Shown here one piece after another: positions 14,950 through 23,570 of a stretch of DNA of 49,782 bases. Location: positions 1 through 49,782 of the forward strand of contig WJOT01000074.1 of the NCBI GenBank assembly GCA_009619095.1, in the 5' to 3' direction. Under the pieces are notes generated by a model. It was not told the DNA's origin, searched no databases, and saw nothing but the letters and a program-made list of their open reading frames with translations. This DNA is from Clostridia bacterium. Lineage in GTDB: Bacteria > UBA6262 > WVXT01. Numbering within the stretch: position 1 is the stretch's first letter; each line of letters opens with the position of its first letter. The translations under genes and the position numbers were made by a program.

Positions 14950-16182
14950 CTATCTTTTTATCCATGGAAACTCTTCTGTAAATGCTTTAAGAGTGGGGGC
15001 AATCTTTTTCGGTCTACTCACCGCTTCCGAGACTGCTTCTTGGGTTTTAAGACCATTACCGGTTATGAAAGCAACAGTTAACTCATCCTTTTTAATTCTC
15101 CCTGTTTGAGCCAACTTTTTCAAAACCCCCACAGTCACGCCGCCAGCAGTTTCAGTAAATATTCCCTCAGTCTCCGCTAGAAGTTTAATTCCCTCTATAA
15201 TTTCTTCATCATTTACCGTTTCAGCAAATCCCCCAGTTTCCTTCATTGTCTTCCAGGCATAGTAGCCATCAGCCGGATTCCCAATAGCTAAAGACTTGGC
15301 AATAGTGTTCGGCTTGATTGGTTTAACAATCTCTGAATTTTCCTTATATGCAGTAACAATCGGCGAACAACCCTCTGGTTGAGCTCCGGAAAATTTCGTT
15401 CTAACTTTTCCAATCAATCCCAGCATATTGAATTCTTTCAACCCTTTATATATTTTTGTCATCAGGCAGCCAGAAGCCAGAGGAATAACCACATGGTCAG
15501 GAGCCTTCCAACCAAGCTGTTCAGCAACTTCAAAACCCAAAGTCTTCGAACCTTCTGCATAATAAGGCCGAATGTTTATGTTGACAAAAGCCCAGGGGAA
15601 ACTATCTGCGATTTCACTGCAGAGGCGATTTACCTGGTCATAGTTTCCCTCTACGCCAATTAAGTTGGGTTGATATATACCCGTTCCTATGATTTTACCT
15701 TTTTCCAGGTCTATGGGAATAAACACGAAAGCCTTTATCCCTGCATAAGCGCCATAAGCTGCCACAGAACAGGCTAAATTCCCTGTGGAGGCGCAGGCTA
15801 TAGTATCAAACCCCAACTCTACGGCTCTGGTTATGGCTACGGAAACTACCCTATCCTTAAAAGAATAGGTGGGATTCACTGCATCATTTTTTATATACAA
15901 CTTTTCTAAACCCAACAATTTCCCTAAATTCCTGGCAGGTAAAAGGGGAGTGAATCCTTCCCCCAGGCTGATAACACTTTTTGTCTCTACAGGCAATAAA
16001 TCCCAGTATCGCCACTCGGAATTCGGACCTGTTTTTATCTTCTCTTGGGAAATATGCGCTTTAATCTGTTCATAATTATAGTCTACTTCCAAAGGACCAA
16101 AGCAGAACTCACAGACGTAAATTGCCTTTGCCTGGTATTTCCTTCCACATTCCCTGCATTTTAAACCGCTTATCTTCTTCAT
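14950..16182 (-). CDS. thrC: Threonine synthase
   Basis: This enzyme converts O-phosphohomoserine to threonine with PLP. The 410-residue protein has an N-terminal zinc ribbon (C9, C12, C24, C27). The PLP lysine is K109 in YSFKDR. A serine/threonine-rich STGN loop follows, and the tail has GNGLKTQEAV. It is the first gene after a consensus promoter and heads the sulfur-carrier cluster. O-phosphohomoserine is also a possible acceptor for thiocarboxylate sulfur in homocysteine synthesis. The protein could therefore have a side role or be co-regulated for the aspartate-family amino acids. The ATG at 16182 follows GGTGAGAG. Confidence 0.93.
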   Translation of the reverse strand: MKKISGLKCRECGRKYQAKAIYVCEFCFGPLEVDYNYEQIKAHISQEKIKTGPNSEWRYWDLLPVETKSVISLGEGFTPLLPARNLGKLLGLEKLYIKNDAVNPTYSFKDRVVSVAITRAVELGFDTIACASTGNLACSVAAYGAYAGIKAFVFIPIDLEKGKIIGTGIYQPNLIGVEGNYDQVNRLCSEIADSFPWAFVNINIRPYYAEGSKTLGFEVAEQLGWKAPDHVVIPLASGCLMTKIYKGLKEFNMLGLIGKVRTKFSGAQPEGCSPIVTAYKENSEIVKPIKPNTIAKSLAIGNPADGYYAWKTMKETGGFAETVNDEEIIEGIKLLAETEGIFTETAGGVTVGVLKKLAQTGRIKKDELTVAFITGNGLKTQEAVSEAVSRPKKIAPTLKAFTEEFPWIKR

Positions 16183-16253
16183 CTCTCACCAGTTGCCCAG
16201 AAAGTTTATTATTGTTAAAAACTTGACTCTTTTGGTTAAGAATGTTTTTATAA

Positions 16254-16282
16254 ATTATAATATATATTACTTTTTTTGTCAA
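16254..16282 (-). promoter_or_regulatory. Consensus sigma-70 promoter of thrC and the sulfur-carrier genes
   Basis: On the minus strand a perfect TTGACA (16282-16277), a 17-base spacer and a perfect TATAAT (16259-16254) are present. The spacer contains AGTAATATAT at the same distance from the -35 box as in the second cysK promoter. Here the second half-site is poor, but a 12-bp palindrome TAATATATATTA overlaps the -10 region. A shared regulator is inferred. Confidence 0.8.
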
Positions 16283-16294
16283 GTATATTTTTAA

Positions 16295-16474
16295 AAAAAG
16301 GGGACAGGCTACTTTTTGATCGGGAAATTAGCAGATGTCGAGGATTGCAGGAGGTCTAGTTGAGAGCTTTGTTTAATGCCAAACTATTTTCATATGGTTG
16401 TAATGTCCATTCAACTTGGAAAGACCGGGAAAAAGGTAACAAAGGAACGAGAAAAAGTAGCCTGTCCCCTTTTT
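16295..16474. mobile_element. 180-bp MITE-like element with 23-bp perfect terminal inverted repeats
   Basis: The ends are exact inverted copies over 23 bases (16295-16317 and 16452-16474), built around AAGGGGACAGGCTAC followed by a run of T. The interior has no long open frame. No transposase is present, so it would be a non-autonomous element. No clear target-site duplication was recognised. The right end overlaps the TAA stop codon of lepB (16473-16475). A second element whose ends also begin GGGGACA lies at 43988-44109. Confidence 0.85.
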
Positions 16475-17243
16475 ATCTGATTACCCTCACCCTCTTTGGT
16501 GGCCAGTATAAGAAAAGCGCTTTTCCTTTAATACGCCCTCTCTCTAAGGGACCCCAGAAACGGCTATCATAACTGTGGTCGCGGTTGTCACCCATCACAA
16601 AGTAGAAATCTTCCGGAACAACAAGGGGGCCAAGATTGTCACGGTTCCTATACATAAGAGGCATCTGCCTAGAGTTGGGATAAACCTTTTCATCTGTATA
16701 AATAGCGTATTCTTCCTCCTGTAGTTCACCATTAACATAGACTTTCTTATCTTTTATCTCAATTGTATCGCCAGGGACTCCGATACATCGCTTAATGAAA
16801 TCCTTCTTGGGGTCAAGGGGAAACTGAAATACGATTATTTCTTTTCGCTTGGGCTCCTGAAGGGGAAAGATGTATTTCTTACTAAAAGGAATATGGACTC
16901 CGTAAATAAATTTTGCTACAAAAATATGGTCGCCAATCTTAAATGTATCCATCATAGAACCAGAGGGTATCTTAAATGCCTGAATAATAAAAGACATTAT
17001 TACCCATGCTAATACCACTGCTACAAGCCCGGTGTTCACCCACTCTTTGGTCATGTTAACTTTATTTAGGAACTTCTCCTTTGCCCTTTTGGTAATCCAC
17101 CTAAGCAATAAAGTCTCCACACCCAAAATTCCGGCAACGATTAACATTTTGAGCTCGGTCTGCATTTCCGGTAACTTAAAGAAGATAAAAAGTACAACTA
17201 CAATTGTTATACCAGTACTTAGATAATACAAAATGGACACCAT
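16473..17243 (-). CDS. lepB: Signal peptidase I
   Basis: This membrane peptidase cleaves signal peptides of exported proteins. The 256-residue protein has an N-terminal region with two or three membrane helices. The catalytic serine S96 is in IPSGSMMDT, the lysine K151 is in DFIKRCIGVPGD, and the box GDNRDHSYDSR is also present. The frame also opens at 17261, but the ATG at 17243 has the GAGGAGG site inside the lepA end and starts four bases after the lepA stop. The N-terminal membrane part is longer than in many signal peptidases. The stop codon TAA is built from the last bases of a MITE-like element, so the natural C-terminus may once have been different. Confidence 0.93.
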   Translation of the reverse strand: MVSILYYLSTGITIVVVLFIFFKLPEMQTELKMLIVAGILGVETLLLRWITKRAKEKFLNKVNMTKEWVNTGLVAVVLAWVIMSFIIQAFKIPSGSMMDTFKIGDHIFVAKFIYGVHIPFSKKYIFPLQEPKRKEIIVFQFPLDPKKDFIKRCIGVPGDTIEIKDKKVYVNGELQEEEYAIYTDEKVYPNSRQMPLMYRNRDNLGPLVVPEDFYFVMGDNRDHSYDSRFWGPLERGRIKGKALFLYWPPKRVRVIR

Positions 17244-17247
17244 TTCC

Positions 17248-19086
17248 TTACTCCTCCTCATTAAATTTCAAGAATGTCAGGAATGCTTCCTGGGGAACGT
17301 CTACTTTTCCTAGTCTCTTCATTTTTTTCTTGCCTTCCTTCTGTTTTTCCAGAAGCTTCCTCTTTCTGGTAATATCTCCGCCGTATAACTTGGCAGTTAC
17401 ATCCTTGCGGAAAGCTCTAATCGTTTCCCGAGCAATGATTTTATTTTCGATTTTGGCTTGAATGGGCACAGGAATCTGCTGTCTGGGAATTACTTCCTTT
17501 AACTCCTTAGCAATTTTCTGTGCTCGATAATGTGCCTTTTCTCGGGGAAGAATTACAGAAAGGGCCTCCACCGGTTGGTAATTTATCAGTATCACCAATT
17601 TCGCCAGATCTCCTGCTTTATAATCGATATGCTGATAATCGAGAGAAGCAAATCCATGGCTGACTGACTTCAACCGGTCATAGAAACCGGCTATCATTTC
17701 CGCAAGGGGCAATTCGTAATTCAAAATTACTCTTTGAGGATTTATATATTTCATAGAAATAAATTTTGCCCTTCTCTTCTCCATAAGTTTCATTACTCCC
17801 CCTAAAAATTCACCGGGCAAAATAATGGTCACCCTGACGAAAGGTTCGGCAATCTCGGCAATCTCACTTTCTGGGGGAAAGTCGGCTGGATTATTTATAT
17901 AGATTATCTCACCTTCTTCCTCTGGGGAAACCTTTTTCTTTTTCTTTCCTCCCTTAACCTTCTTTATCCGGTAAACTACATTGGGAGCAGTGATAACCAG
18001 AGCCAGGTTATATTCTCTCTCCAGGCGCTCCCTGATTATATCCATGTGCAGAAGTCCCAAGAATCCACAGCGAAAGCCATAGCCAAGCACTGAATCCTCT
18101 GCCTGGTACTCAAATGAGGCATCGTTTAGCCTGAGCCTCTCTAGAGCTTTTATCAAGCGTTCGTAATCTCCACTATCAACAGGGTAGAGCCCGCAAAAGA
18201 CAAAAGGCTTCACTTCCTTTAACCTGCCGTAAGGCTTTGTTTTTGGCCCTGATGGATCAATAATTGTATCTCCAATTTTCACACTATGTATATCTTTTAT
18301 ACCGGCAACCAGATACCCCACTTCGCCAGCCTTAAGGCTGGGAGCAGATACCATTTTTAGATGGAACACGCCCAGTTCATTAACTTCAAAAACTTTTCCT
18401 GTAGACATCATCTTTATTTTCATTCCCTGTCGTAAGGTACCATCGAATACTCTTACATAGATAACTGCCCCCCGGTAAGGATCGAAGACCGAGTCGAAGA
18501 CCAGTGCAGAAAGTGGTTCATCAGGAGAGCCACGAGGAGGAGGTATCTGGTGAACAATCGCTTCCAGCACCTCTTTTATCCCTTTTCCCAACTTAGCGCT
18601 TGTCTCAAGAATTGCCTCCTCATCCACATTCATAATCTCCATAATTTGACGTTTCACACTCAATATATCTGCATTTGGTAAATCGATTTTATTTATCACC
18701 GGAATAATCTTTAGATTATTTTCCTTGGCCAGATAGGCGTTTGCCAGAGTTTGGGCCTCAACTCCCTGGCAAGCATCAACAACCAGAAGAGTCCCTTCAC
18801 AAGCAACAAGACTCCGTGCCACTTCATAGGTGAAATCGACATGTCCCGGGGTATCAATTAGATTCAGAATATATTTCTTACCATCACTGGCAACATAGTC
18901 GAGTCTGATCGCTTTTGCCTTTATGGTAATTCCTTTCTCCCTCTCCAGGTCCATATCGTCCAGAACCTGGTCTCTCATCTCCCTGGCGCTTACCGCCTTG
19001 GTAAACTCTAAAATCCTGTCGGCAAGAGTAGACTTCCCATGGTCTATATGGGCAATAATGGAAAAGTTCCTTATATCTTCCCTCAA
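17248..19086 (-). CDS. lepA: Elongation factor 4 (ribosomal back-translocase GTPase)
   Basis: LepA binds ribosomes and acts on stalled or mis-translocated complexes. The 612-residue protein has the G-domain motifs AHIDHGKS (12-19), DTPGH (78-82) and NKID (132-135), and the LepA-specific C-terminal domain ending with the ITRKRKLLEKQKEGKKKMKR basic region. The start codon is TTG at 19086, giving the expected N-terminus; it overlaps the mtaB stop as TTGA. A lysine-rich insertion KKVKGGKKKKKVSPEEEGE lies near 380-400. The lepA-lepB order is common in bacteria. Confidence 0.96.
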   Translation of the reverse strand: MREDIRNFSIIAHIDHGKSTLADRILEFTKAVSAREMRDQVLDDMDLEREKGITIKAKAIRLDYVASDGKKYILNLIDTPGHVDFTYEVARSLVACEGTLLVVDACQGVEAQTLANAYLAKENNLKIIPVINKIDLPNADILSVKRQIMEIMNVDEEAILETSAKLGKGIKEVLEAIVHQIPPPRGSPDEPLSALVFDSVFDPYRGAVIYVRVFDGTLRQGMKIKMMSTGKVFEVNELGVFHLKMVSAPSLKAGEVGYLVAGIKDIHSVKIGDTIIDPSGPKTKPYGRLKEVKPFVFCGLYPVDSGDYERLIKALERLRLNDASFEYQAEDSVLGYGFRCGFLGLLHMDIIRERLEREYNLALVITAPNVVYRIKKVKGGKKKKKVSPEEEGEIIYINNPADFPPESEIAEIAEPFVRVTIILPGEFLGGVMKLMEKRRAKFISMKYINPQRVILNYELPLAEMIAGFYDRLKSVSHGFASLDYQHIDYKAGDLAKLVILINYQPVEALSVILPREKAHYRAQKIAKELKEVIPRQQIPVPIQAKIENKIIARETIRAFRKDVTAKLYGGDITRKRKLLEKQKEGKKKMKRLGKVDVPQEAFLTFLKFNEEE

Positions 19087-20366
19087 TGTAGAATCTCTCC
19101 TATGGCAAATTCACAGTTTACATCGTTAATCTTGACAGAAATCAGCCTATTCAACTCATCCTCGCTTGCCGGGGCGAGGACTCTGATGTAGTTACTGGAG
19201 AAACCAGAATGGAAGGCTTTTCCGTTCTCCCTTTTTCCCCGCATTTTTCTTTCAAAGAGAACCACTAGCTCTTTGTTCAAATACTCCCGGTAAAATTTTT
19301 CTCTTAGCTCTTTCTCTAAATTATCGAGCATCCTGCTGCGCCATCTCATTTCAGAAGCAGAGACTTTCCCGGGTAATCTACTGGCCAGAGTGCCCGGCCT
19401 GGGAGAGAACCTGAATATGTGCATCTTAGAGAAACCCATTTTGTTCACAAAATCATAAGTATTGTAAAATCTTCGCTCTGTTTCACCAGGAAATCCCACA
19501 ATCAAATCAGTGGAAATCCCCACATCAGGGATACTCTTACGCACCATTTCCAAAATCTTTTGATAATCCTGAGTCGTATATTTCCGATTCATCAGCTTTA
19601 ACATATGGTCATCGCCACTCTGCAGGGGAATATGGAGATGGTGGCATATTTTGGAAAGAGACTTCATTGCTCCAATAAGTTCTTCATTAATATGCAAAGG
19701 CTCAATCGAACTAATTCTTATTCTCTCTAGCCCCGGTAAACAGTCGAGCTTCCCCAGAAGAGGAATGAGCTGGTGATAACTCCCCAAATTGATGCCGCAA
19801 AGGACAATCTCTTTATACCCGGAATCTACAAGCCTTGAGACTTCGTTTAACACCTCACTAATGGGTCTGGAGGAAACCTCCTTTCTCACATAGGGAATGA
19901 TGCAGTAGGAACAGAAAGACCTGCAGCCATCCTGAATCTTTACAAAGGCGCGAGTGTGGTGAGGAAACTTGCTTATCAATTTAAGCTTTTTGGAAGATTC
20001 TCTGGTCTCTTCTATTGCAAAAGCTTCTTTTGCTAAATATTCTGCAATATGCCTCTTCTGGTAGTTATCAAAGACCTGACATTGAGGAGAAATTCTTTTT
20101 AACTCCTGGGGGCTCCTCTGGGCATAACATCCTGTAACCACTATTTTTGCCCTGCGGTTTCTCTTGAGAGCAGAACGGATATACTCACGGCACTTCTGGT
20201 CAGTCCTCAGGGTAACGGTGCAAGTGTTAATCAGATAATAATCGGCAGTCTGAGAAAAGGGAACTATCCTAAACCCTCTCTCTGCTAACTCTTCTTCAAT
20301 AAGGGCTGTCTCATACTGGTTAACTTTACATCCCACAGTATATGTAGCAACACTCTTACGTTTCAT
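19083..20366 (-). CDS. mtaB: tRNA t6A37 methylthiotransferase MtaB
   Basis: This is a radical SAM enzyme that adds a methylthio group to threonylcarbamoyl-adenosine 37 of tRNA. The 427-residue protein has the N-terminal Fe-S domain cysteines C13 (in TVGCKVNQYE), C49 and C80. The radical SAM motif CRSFCSYC supplies C148, C152 and C155, and a C-terminal TRAM domain follows. The frame opens further up to 20465 through a TTG, but that stretch overlaps a palindromic repeat, so the ATG at 20366 is chosen. No good ribosome site precedes this ATG. The gene overlaps lepA by four bases. Confidence 0.92.
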   Translation of the reverse strand: MKRKSVATYTVGCKVNQYETALIEEELAERGFRIVPFSQTADYYLINTCTVTLRTDQKCREYIRSALKRNRRAKIVVTGCYAQRSPQELKRISPQCQVFDNYQKRHIAEYLAKEAFAIEETRESSKKLKLISKFPHHTRAFVKIQDGCRSFCSYCIIPYVRKEVSSRPISEVLNEVSRLVDSGYKEIVLCGINLGSYHQLIPLLGKLDCLPGLERIRISSIEPLHINEELIGAMKSLSKICHHLHIPLQSGDDHMLKLMNRKYTTQDYQKILEMVRKSIPDVGISTDLIVGFPGETERRFYNTYDFVNKMGFSKMHIFRFSPRPGTLASRLPGKVSASEMRWRSRMLDNLEKELREKFYREYLNKELVVLFERKMRGKRENGKAFHSGFSSNYIRVLAPASEDELNRLISVKINDVNCEFAIGEILH

Positions 20367-20375
20367 TTTAAGTAA

Positions 20376-20442
20376 TTTTGGAGTGTAAAGCGTCCCGACA
20401 AGTCGGGATACCCTTGTCAAACTTTCGTTTGACACTCCAAAA
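20376..20442. repeat. Compound palindromic element upstream of mtaB
   Basis: The outer arms TTTTGGAGTGT and ACACTCCAAAA pair perfectly over 11 bases. Inside are two more stems: GTCCCGAC with GTCGGGAT at 20392-20409, and GTCAAAC/GTTTGAC at 20416-20433 with a GAAA loop on the minus strand. The cloverleaf-like unit ends 10 bases before the mtaB start, where no Shine-Dalgarno is seen. It belongs to the dispersed palindrome family. Confidence 0.8.
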
Positions 20443-20468
20443 GACCAAGTTAATTGGGGCGCCAATAA

Positions 20469-21428
20469 TTAATGGTGACCTTTCTTGAACAGGTCAAGGA
20501 ACTTATCTTCATACTGCCTATATATATCCCATCTGTCCAGTTCTACTTTTAATTCTCTTGCCCTGGAGATGTCTTTTTTTGCTTCCTGGAAGAGTTTTTG
20601 GATTTTCTCTTTAGCAGAATCTGGGATCCTGGTGTGGGCGTTAAGGCCTTCCTTTATTTTCTCAATTTCCTCGTCGCTTATTGGTTTTTTTGGCTCATGC
20701 ACTCCATGGAGCTTAAAGTAATCGACAAATTTTTCAATCCCCCCCTCTATTTGCTTTGCCTGGTAATCGAGCTCTGAAGTGTCTACTTCCATTCCCAGCA
20801 TTTTACATAGGATTTCCAAAACTGCCTTAGAGGATTTAGGATTCTCTATCTGGATAGTATAGTAGGGAAGTTCACCTAACAAGCAGATGCCTTGAAATCC
20901 CCTCTCCTTGGCTACTGCTAATAATAACCCATTCATCCCGCTGATTTGCCCCTCGTTCATCAAAGAGACCCCGTAATCTCTTAAATCCTCTGCCAGGGAA
21001 GGATGAGTTACCACTCCCCAAACTTTGGGCTCGTTGGTATGTTCCATAACCGAAGGCATGGCTGCAAAAGTATACACTCTTTCCACCCCAAACTTTCCTG
21101 CTAAATCCAAAATTTCACAAGCAAATTCATACTCTTTTTCCGGGGAAGGTTGAGCTTCGCCTAAAAAGATTACCAAGTCATGCGGAGACCTACTGTCTTT
21201 CCAGTAGTAGAACTTGCTCTTGGGAAATTTCGGTATTTCTATGATATTACCCTGGATAGAGGCATTCACGGGGTGGAAGAATGCGCCAGCTTCAATCTCT
21301 CCGAATTCCTCTGCTCTCAACTTCTCCCTCAAATAAGTGACTGCTTTTAACGCCACATTTCCCATGCCCGGCCATGCTGCAACCAGATAAGGACTATTCA
21401 ATTTAGGCTCCTTTTGAAGTTTAACCAT
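20469..21428 (-). CDS. PAC2-family protein
   Basis: This 319-residue cytoplasmic protein matches the PAC2 family (related to archaeal and eukaryotic proteasome-assembly chaperones). It carries the N-terminal AWPGMGNVA motif near residues 18-26, the central segment FAAMPSVMEHTNEP, and NGLLLAVAKERGFQGICLLGE near 165-185. A C-terminal helical region with many Lys and Glu residues (about 245-315) looks like a coiled coil. Bacterial PAC2 proteins have no settled function. It is the first gene of the mtaB-lepA-lepB group and has its own likely promoter. No proteasome or ubiquitin-like proteasome genes are in the window. Confidence 0.85.
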   Translation of the reverse strand: MVKLQKEPKLNSPYLVAAWPGMGNVALKAVTYLREKLRAEEFGEIEAGAFFHPVNASIQGNIIEIPKFPKSKFYYWKDSRSPHDLVIFLGEAQPSPEKEYEFACEILDLAGKFGVERVYTFAAMPSVMEHTNEPKVWGVVTHPSLAEDLRDYGVSLMNEGQISGMNGLLLAVAKERGFQGICLLGELPYYTIQIENPKSSKAVLEILCKMLGMEVDTSELDYQAKQIEGGIEKFVDYFKLHGVHEPKKPISDEEIEKIKEGLNAHTRIPDSAKEKIQKLFQEAKKDISRARELKVELDRWDIYRQYEDKFLDLFKKGHH

Positions 21429-21460
21429 TCTTTTCTCCTTTCAAAACACCATAATTAAAG

Positions 21461-21488
21461 TTCATAAATTACTTTAAAAATTTGTCAA
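21461..21488 (-). promoter_or_regulatory. Probable promoter of the PAC2-mtaB-lepA-lepB group
   Basis: On the minus strand TTGACA (21488-21483) is followed by a 16-base spacer and TATGAA (21466-21461). The -10 box matches only four of six positions, so this is less certain than the other promoters here. Confidence 0.5.
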
Positions 21489-21524
21489 AAGCTTAATGAA
21501 TATTTATACTTTTCATATCATATA

Positions 21525-21549
21525 AAACTTAAGAAAATACTTTAAGTTT
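21525..21549 (-). terminator. Possible terminator after rsmE
   Basis: An 8-bp stem AAACTTAA/TTAAGTTT with a 9-base loop lies about 40 bases past the rsmE stop and is followed by a T-rich stretch on the minus strand. The stem is AT-only and weak, but its position at the end of the heat-shock operon fits a terminator. Confidence 0.4.
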
Positions 21550-21584
21550 ACTGTTCTTCCCCTCCCCTGATAAGAGCCACTCAA

Positions 21585-22355
21585 TCAGCCCAAGTCTCGT
21601 GATTCGTAAAGGGCTACTATGGCAACAACCAGTCCCGCAGTTTCGCTGCGCAGTATCCTGGAGCCCAAACTGACCGGGACCACTCCCGCTCTCCTTGCCT
21701 CTTCCACCTCCTCTGGAGTAAACCCACCTTCAGGACCAATAAATATAGCCAGAGGTAACCGGGAAATTCCACCCCCTACACTACTTCTCAGCACCTTTCT
21801 TAAGTGGTTTTTCTCTTCCATTTCCCAGGCGATTATGCCCATCCAGGGCTTTTTCGCTGAAAATTCCTTCAATGCCTGGGAGAAATCTAAAACAGGACAC
21901 ACTTTGGGTATGGCGCTTCTCCTCGATTGTTTTGCCGCTTCCCGGGCAATCTTCTGCCAGCGAAGAACTCTCTGTTTAATCCTCTTACAATCGAGTCTTA
22001 CTATCGTTCTTTCAGTAGTTATGGGCACTATTTCTGAAATACCTATCTCCGTAGACTTCTGAATAACGAAGTCGAGCCTATTCCCCTTAGGAATCGACTG
22101 GAAGAGGGTTATCTTGAGTTTCGGCTCTGTTTCCCTTCTTTTTTGGGTAATTATCTCTGCTTTTACTCTGGGAAGCCCTGCAGATCTATCTATCTCCAAA
22201 ATCCTCACTCTGAATTCATTCCCATTCCCGTCAAATATATCTATCTTATCCCCTTCCCTCTTTCTGAGGACAGTTATAATATGCTTCGCTTCATTGCCGG
22301 TAATCAGAACTTCGTTACCCTTTATATCTTTTGGTGATACAAAAAAATGGGGCAT
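21585..22355 (-). CDS. rsmE: 16S rRNA m3U1498 methyltransferase RsmE
   Basis: This SPOUT-family enzyme methylates N3 of U1498 in 16S rRNA. The 256-residue protein has an N-terminal PUA-like region with GNEAKHIITVLRKREGD. The SAM-binding knot includes LAIFIGPEGGFTPEE and LGSRILRSETA. It is the last gene of the heat-shock operon, 63 bases after dnaJ, an arrangement found in many bacteria. The ATG at 22355 has a modest GGGGTG site. Confidence 0.94.
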   Translation of the reverse strand: MPHFFVSPKDIKGNEVLITGNEAKHIITVLRKREGDKIDIFDGNGNEFRVRILEIDRSAGLPRVKAEIITQKRRETEPKLKITLFQSIPKGNRLDFVIQKSTEIGISEIVPITTERTIVRLDCKRIKQRVLRWQKIAREAAKQSRRSAIPKVCPVLDFSQALKEFSAKKPWMGIIAWEMEEKNHLRKVLRSSVGGGISRLPLAIFIGPEGGFTPEEVEEARRAGVVPVSLGSRILRSETAGLVVAIVALYESRDLG

Positions 22356-22418
22356 TGCTAAACACCCCGTTAAAAAGTAATAAGTTTGAAGATTCAGGCT
22401 TTATAACTCTGGGACATT

Positions 22419-23558
22419 TCATTGCCTGAACATCTTCTTGAAAATTCCTTTACTATGTTCACGTTCCAGACGTCGGAACTCTTCCAGCAATTTCTTCTGC
22501 TCAGAGGTGAGCTTACTGGGCACCTGGACAATCACTTTTACATACTCATCCCCCTGACCTCTACCATGAATGTTGGGCATCCCTTTTCCCTTAAGTTTAA
22601 ATACTTTATCTGTAGGTGTGCCCGGAGGAACACGCATTTTTACACTACTTTTTAGAGTGGGAACTTCGACCTCGCCACCAAGGCAAGCTATAGTAAACAG
22701 TATGGGAACCTCTATATACAGGTCGTTTCCTTCACGCTCAAAAGTCTTATGGGGCTTTACATGGATTACCACATAGAGGTCTCCACTGGGACCACCCAGT
22801 TCTCCGGCTTCGCCTTTTCCCCTCACCCTTATGCTTATTCCCGTATCCACTCCTGGGGGAATTTTTAAAGAAATAGAAGAACTCTTTTTAACTTTGCCTC
22901 TGCCATTACATACCGCACAGGGTGTGTCAATGACTTCACCTGAGCCACCACAACGACTACAGGTCTGAGAAAAACTAAAAGTAAAGAATCCTCCCCGGCC
23001 ATAACTGAGCTGCCCTGTACCCTGGCACTGGGGACAAGTCTTCCTTCCTGTTCCCGGCTTGGCGCCAGTCCCTGCACATTGGGAACAGGTTACCGTATGG
23101 AAAATCCCGATCTCTTTCTCTGTCCCTGTGGCTGCCTCTTCCAGGGTTATACTCTGAGTATATTCGAGGTCTGCACCTCTGGTTGCCCTTCTCCTCCTAC
23201 CTCTGCCTACGCCAAAGAAATCGAAAAGGTCGCCAAAGACCGACTCTCCAGAGCCGAAACCACGCAAAATATCCTCAAAGCCCCTAAAATCTGCCCCACG
23301 GAAAATATCTTCATAAGTGTAACTGGCATCAATTCCAGCATGGCCAAACTGGTCGTACTGGACTTTCTTCTTGGGATCAGAAAGCACAGCATATGCCTCG
23401 GATATCTCTTTAAACTTCTCCTCTGCTTCTTTCTTCTTCTCCGGAGTAACTCTATCAGGATGATACTGAAAAGCCAAACTACGAAATGCCTTCTTTATCT
23501 CATCCCGAGAGACATCCCTGCCTATACCCAAGACCTCATAGTAATCCCTCTTAGCCAA
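22419..23558 (-). CDS. dnaJ: Chaperone DnaJ
   Basis: This co-chaperone stimulates DnaK ATPase and delivers unfolded clients. The 379-residue protein has an N-terminal J domain with the HPD tripeptide, a Gly/Phe-rich linker, and four zinc-finger repeats (CSQCAGTG, CPQCQGTG, CSRCGGSG, CAVCNGRG). Two C-terminal substrate-binding domains follow. The start codon is TTG at 23558 with a weak ribosome site. A block of palindromic repeats separates it from dnaK, so its expression may depend on mRNA processing in that gap. Confidence 0.97.
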   Translation of the reverse strand: MAKRDYYEVLGIGRDVSRDEIKKAFRSLAFQYHPDRVTPEKKKEAEEKFKEISEAYAVLSDPKKKVQYDQFGHAGIDASYTYEDIFRGADFRGFEDILRGFGSGESVFGDLFDFFGVGRGRRRRATRGADLEYTQSITLEEAATGTEKEIGIFHTVTCSQCAGTGAKPGTGRKTCPQCQGTGQLSYGRGGFFTFSFSQTCSRCGGSGEVIDTPCAVCNGRGKVKKSSSISLKIPPGVDTGISIRVRGKGEAGELGGPSGDLYVVIHVKPHKTFEREGNDLYIEVPILFTIACLGGEVEVPTLKSSVKMRVPPGTPTDKVFKLKGKGMPNIHGRGQGDEYVKVIVQVPSKLTSEQKKLLEEFRRLEREHSKGIFKKMFRQ

Positions 23559-23570
23559 ATTCTTCTACCT

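Noticed and set aside
16183-16254. Riboswitch or T-box in the thrC leader
   Set aside because: The leader is short and AT-rich with no recognisable T-box, SAM or threonine attenuator features.
20367-20465. Longer MtaB N-terminus from a TTG
   Set aside because: The added stretch is mostly a palindromic repeat, and MtaB proteins normally start near the VGC motif.
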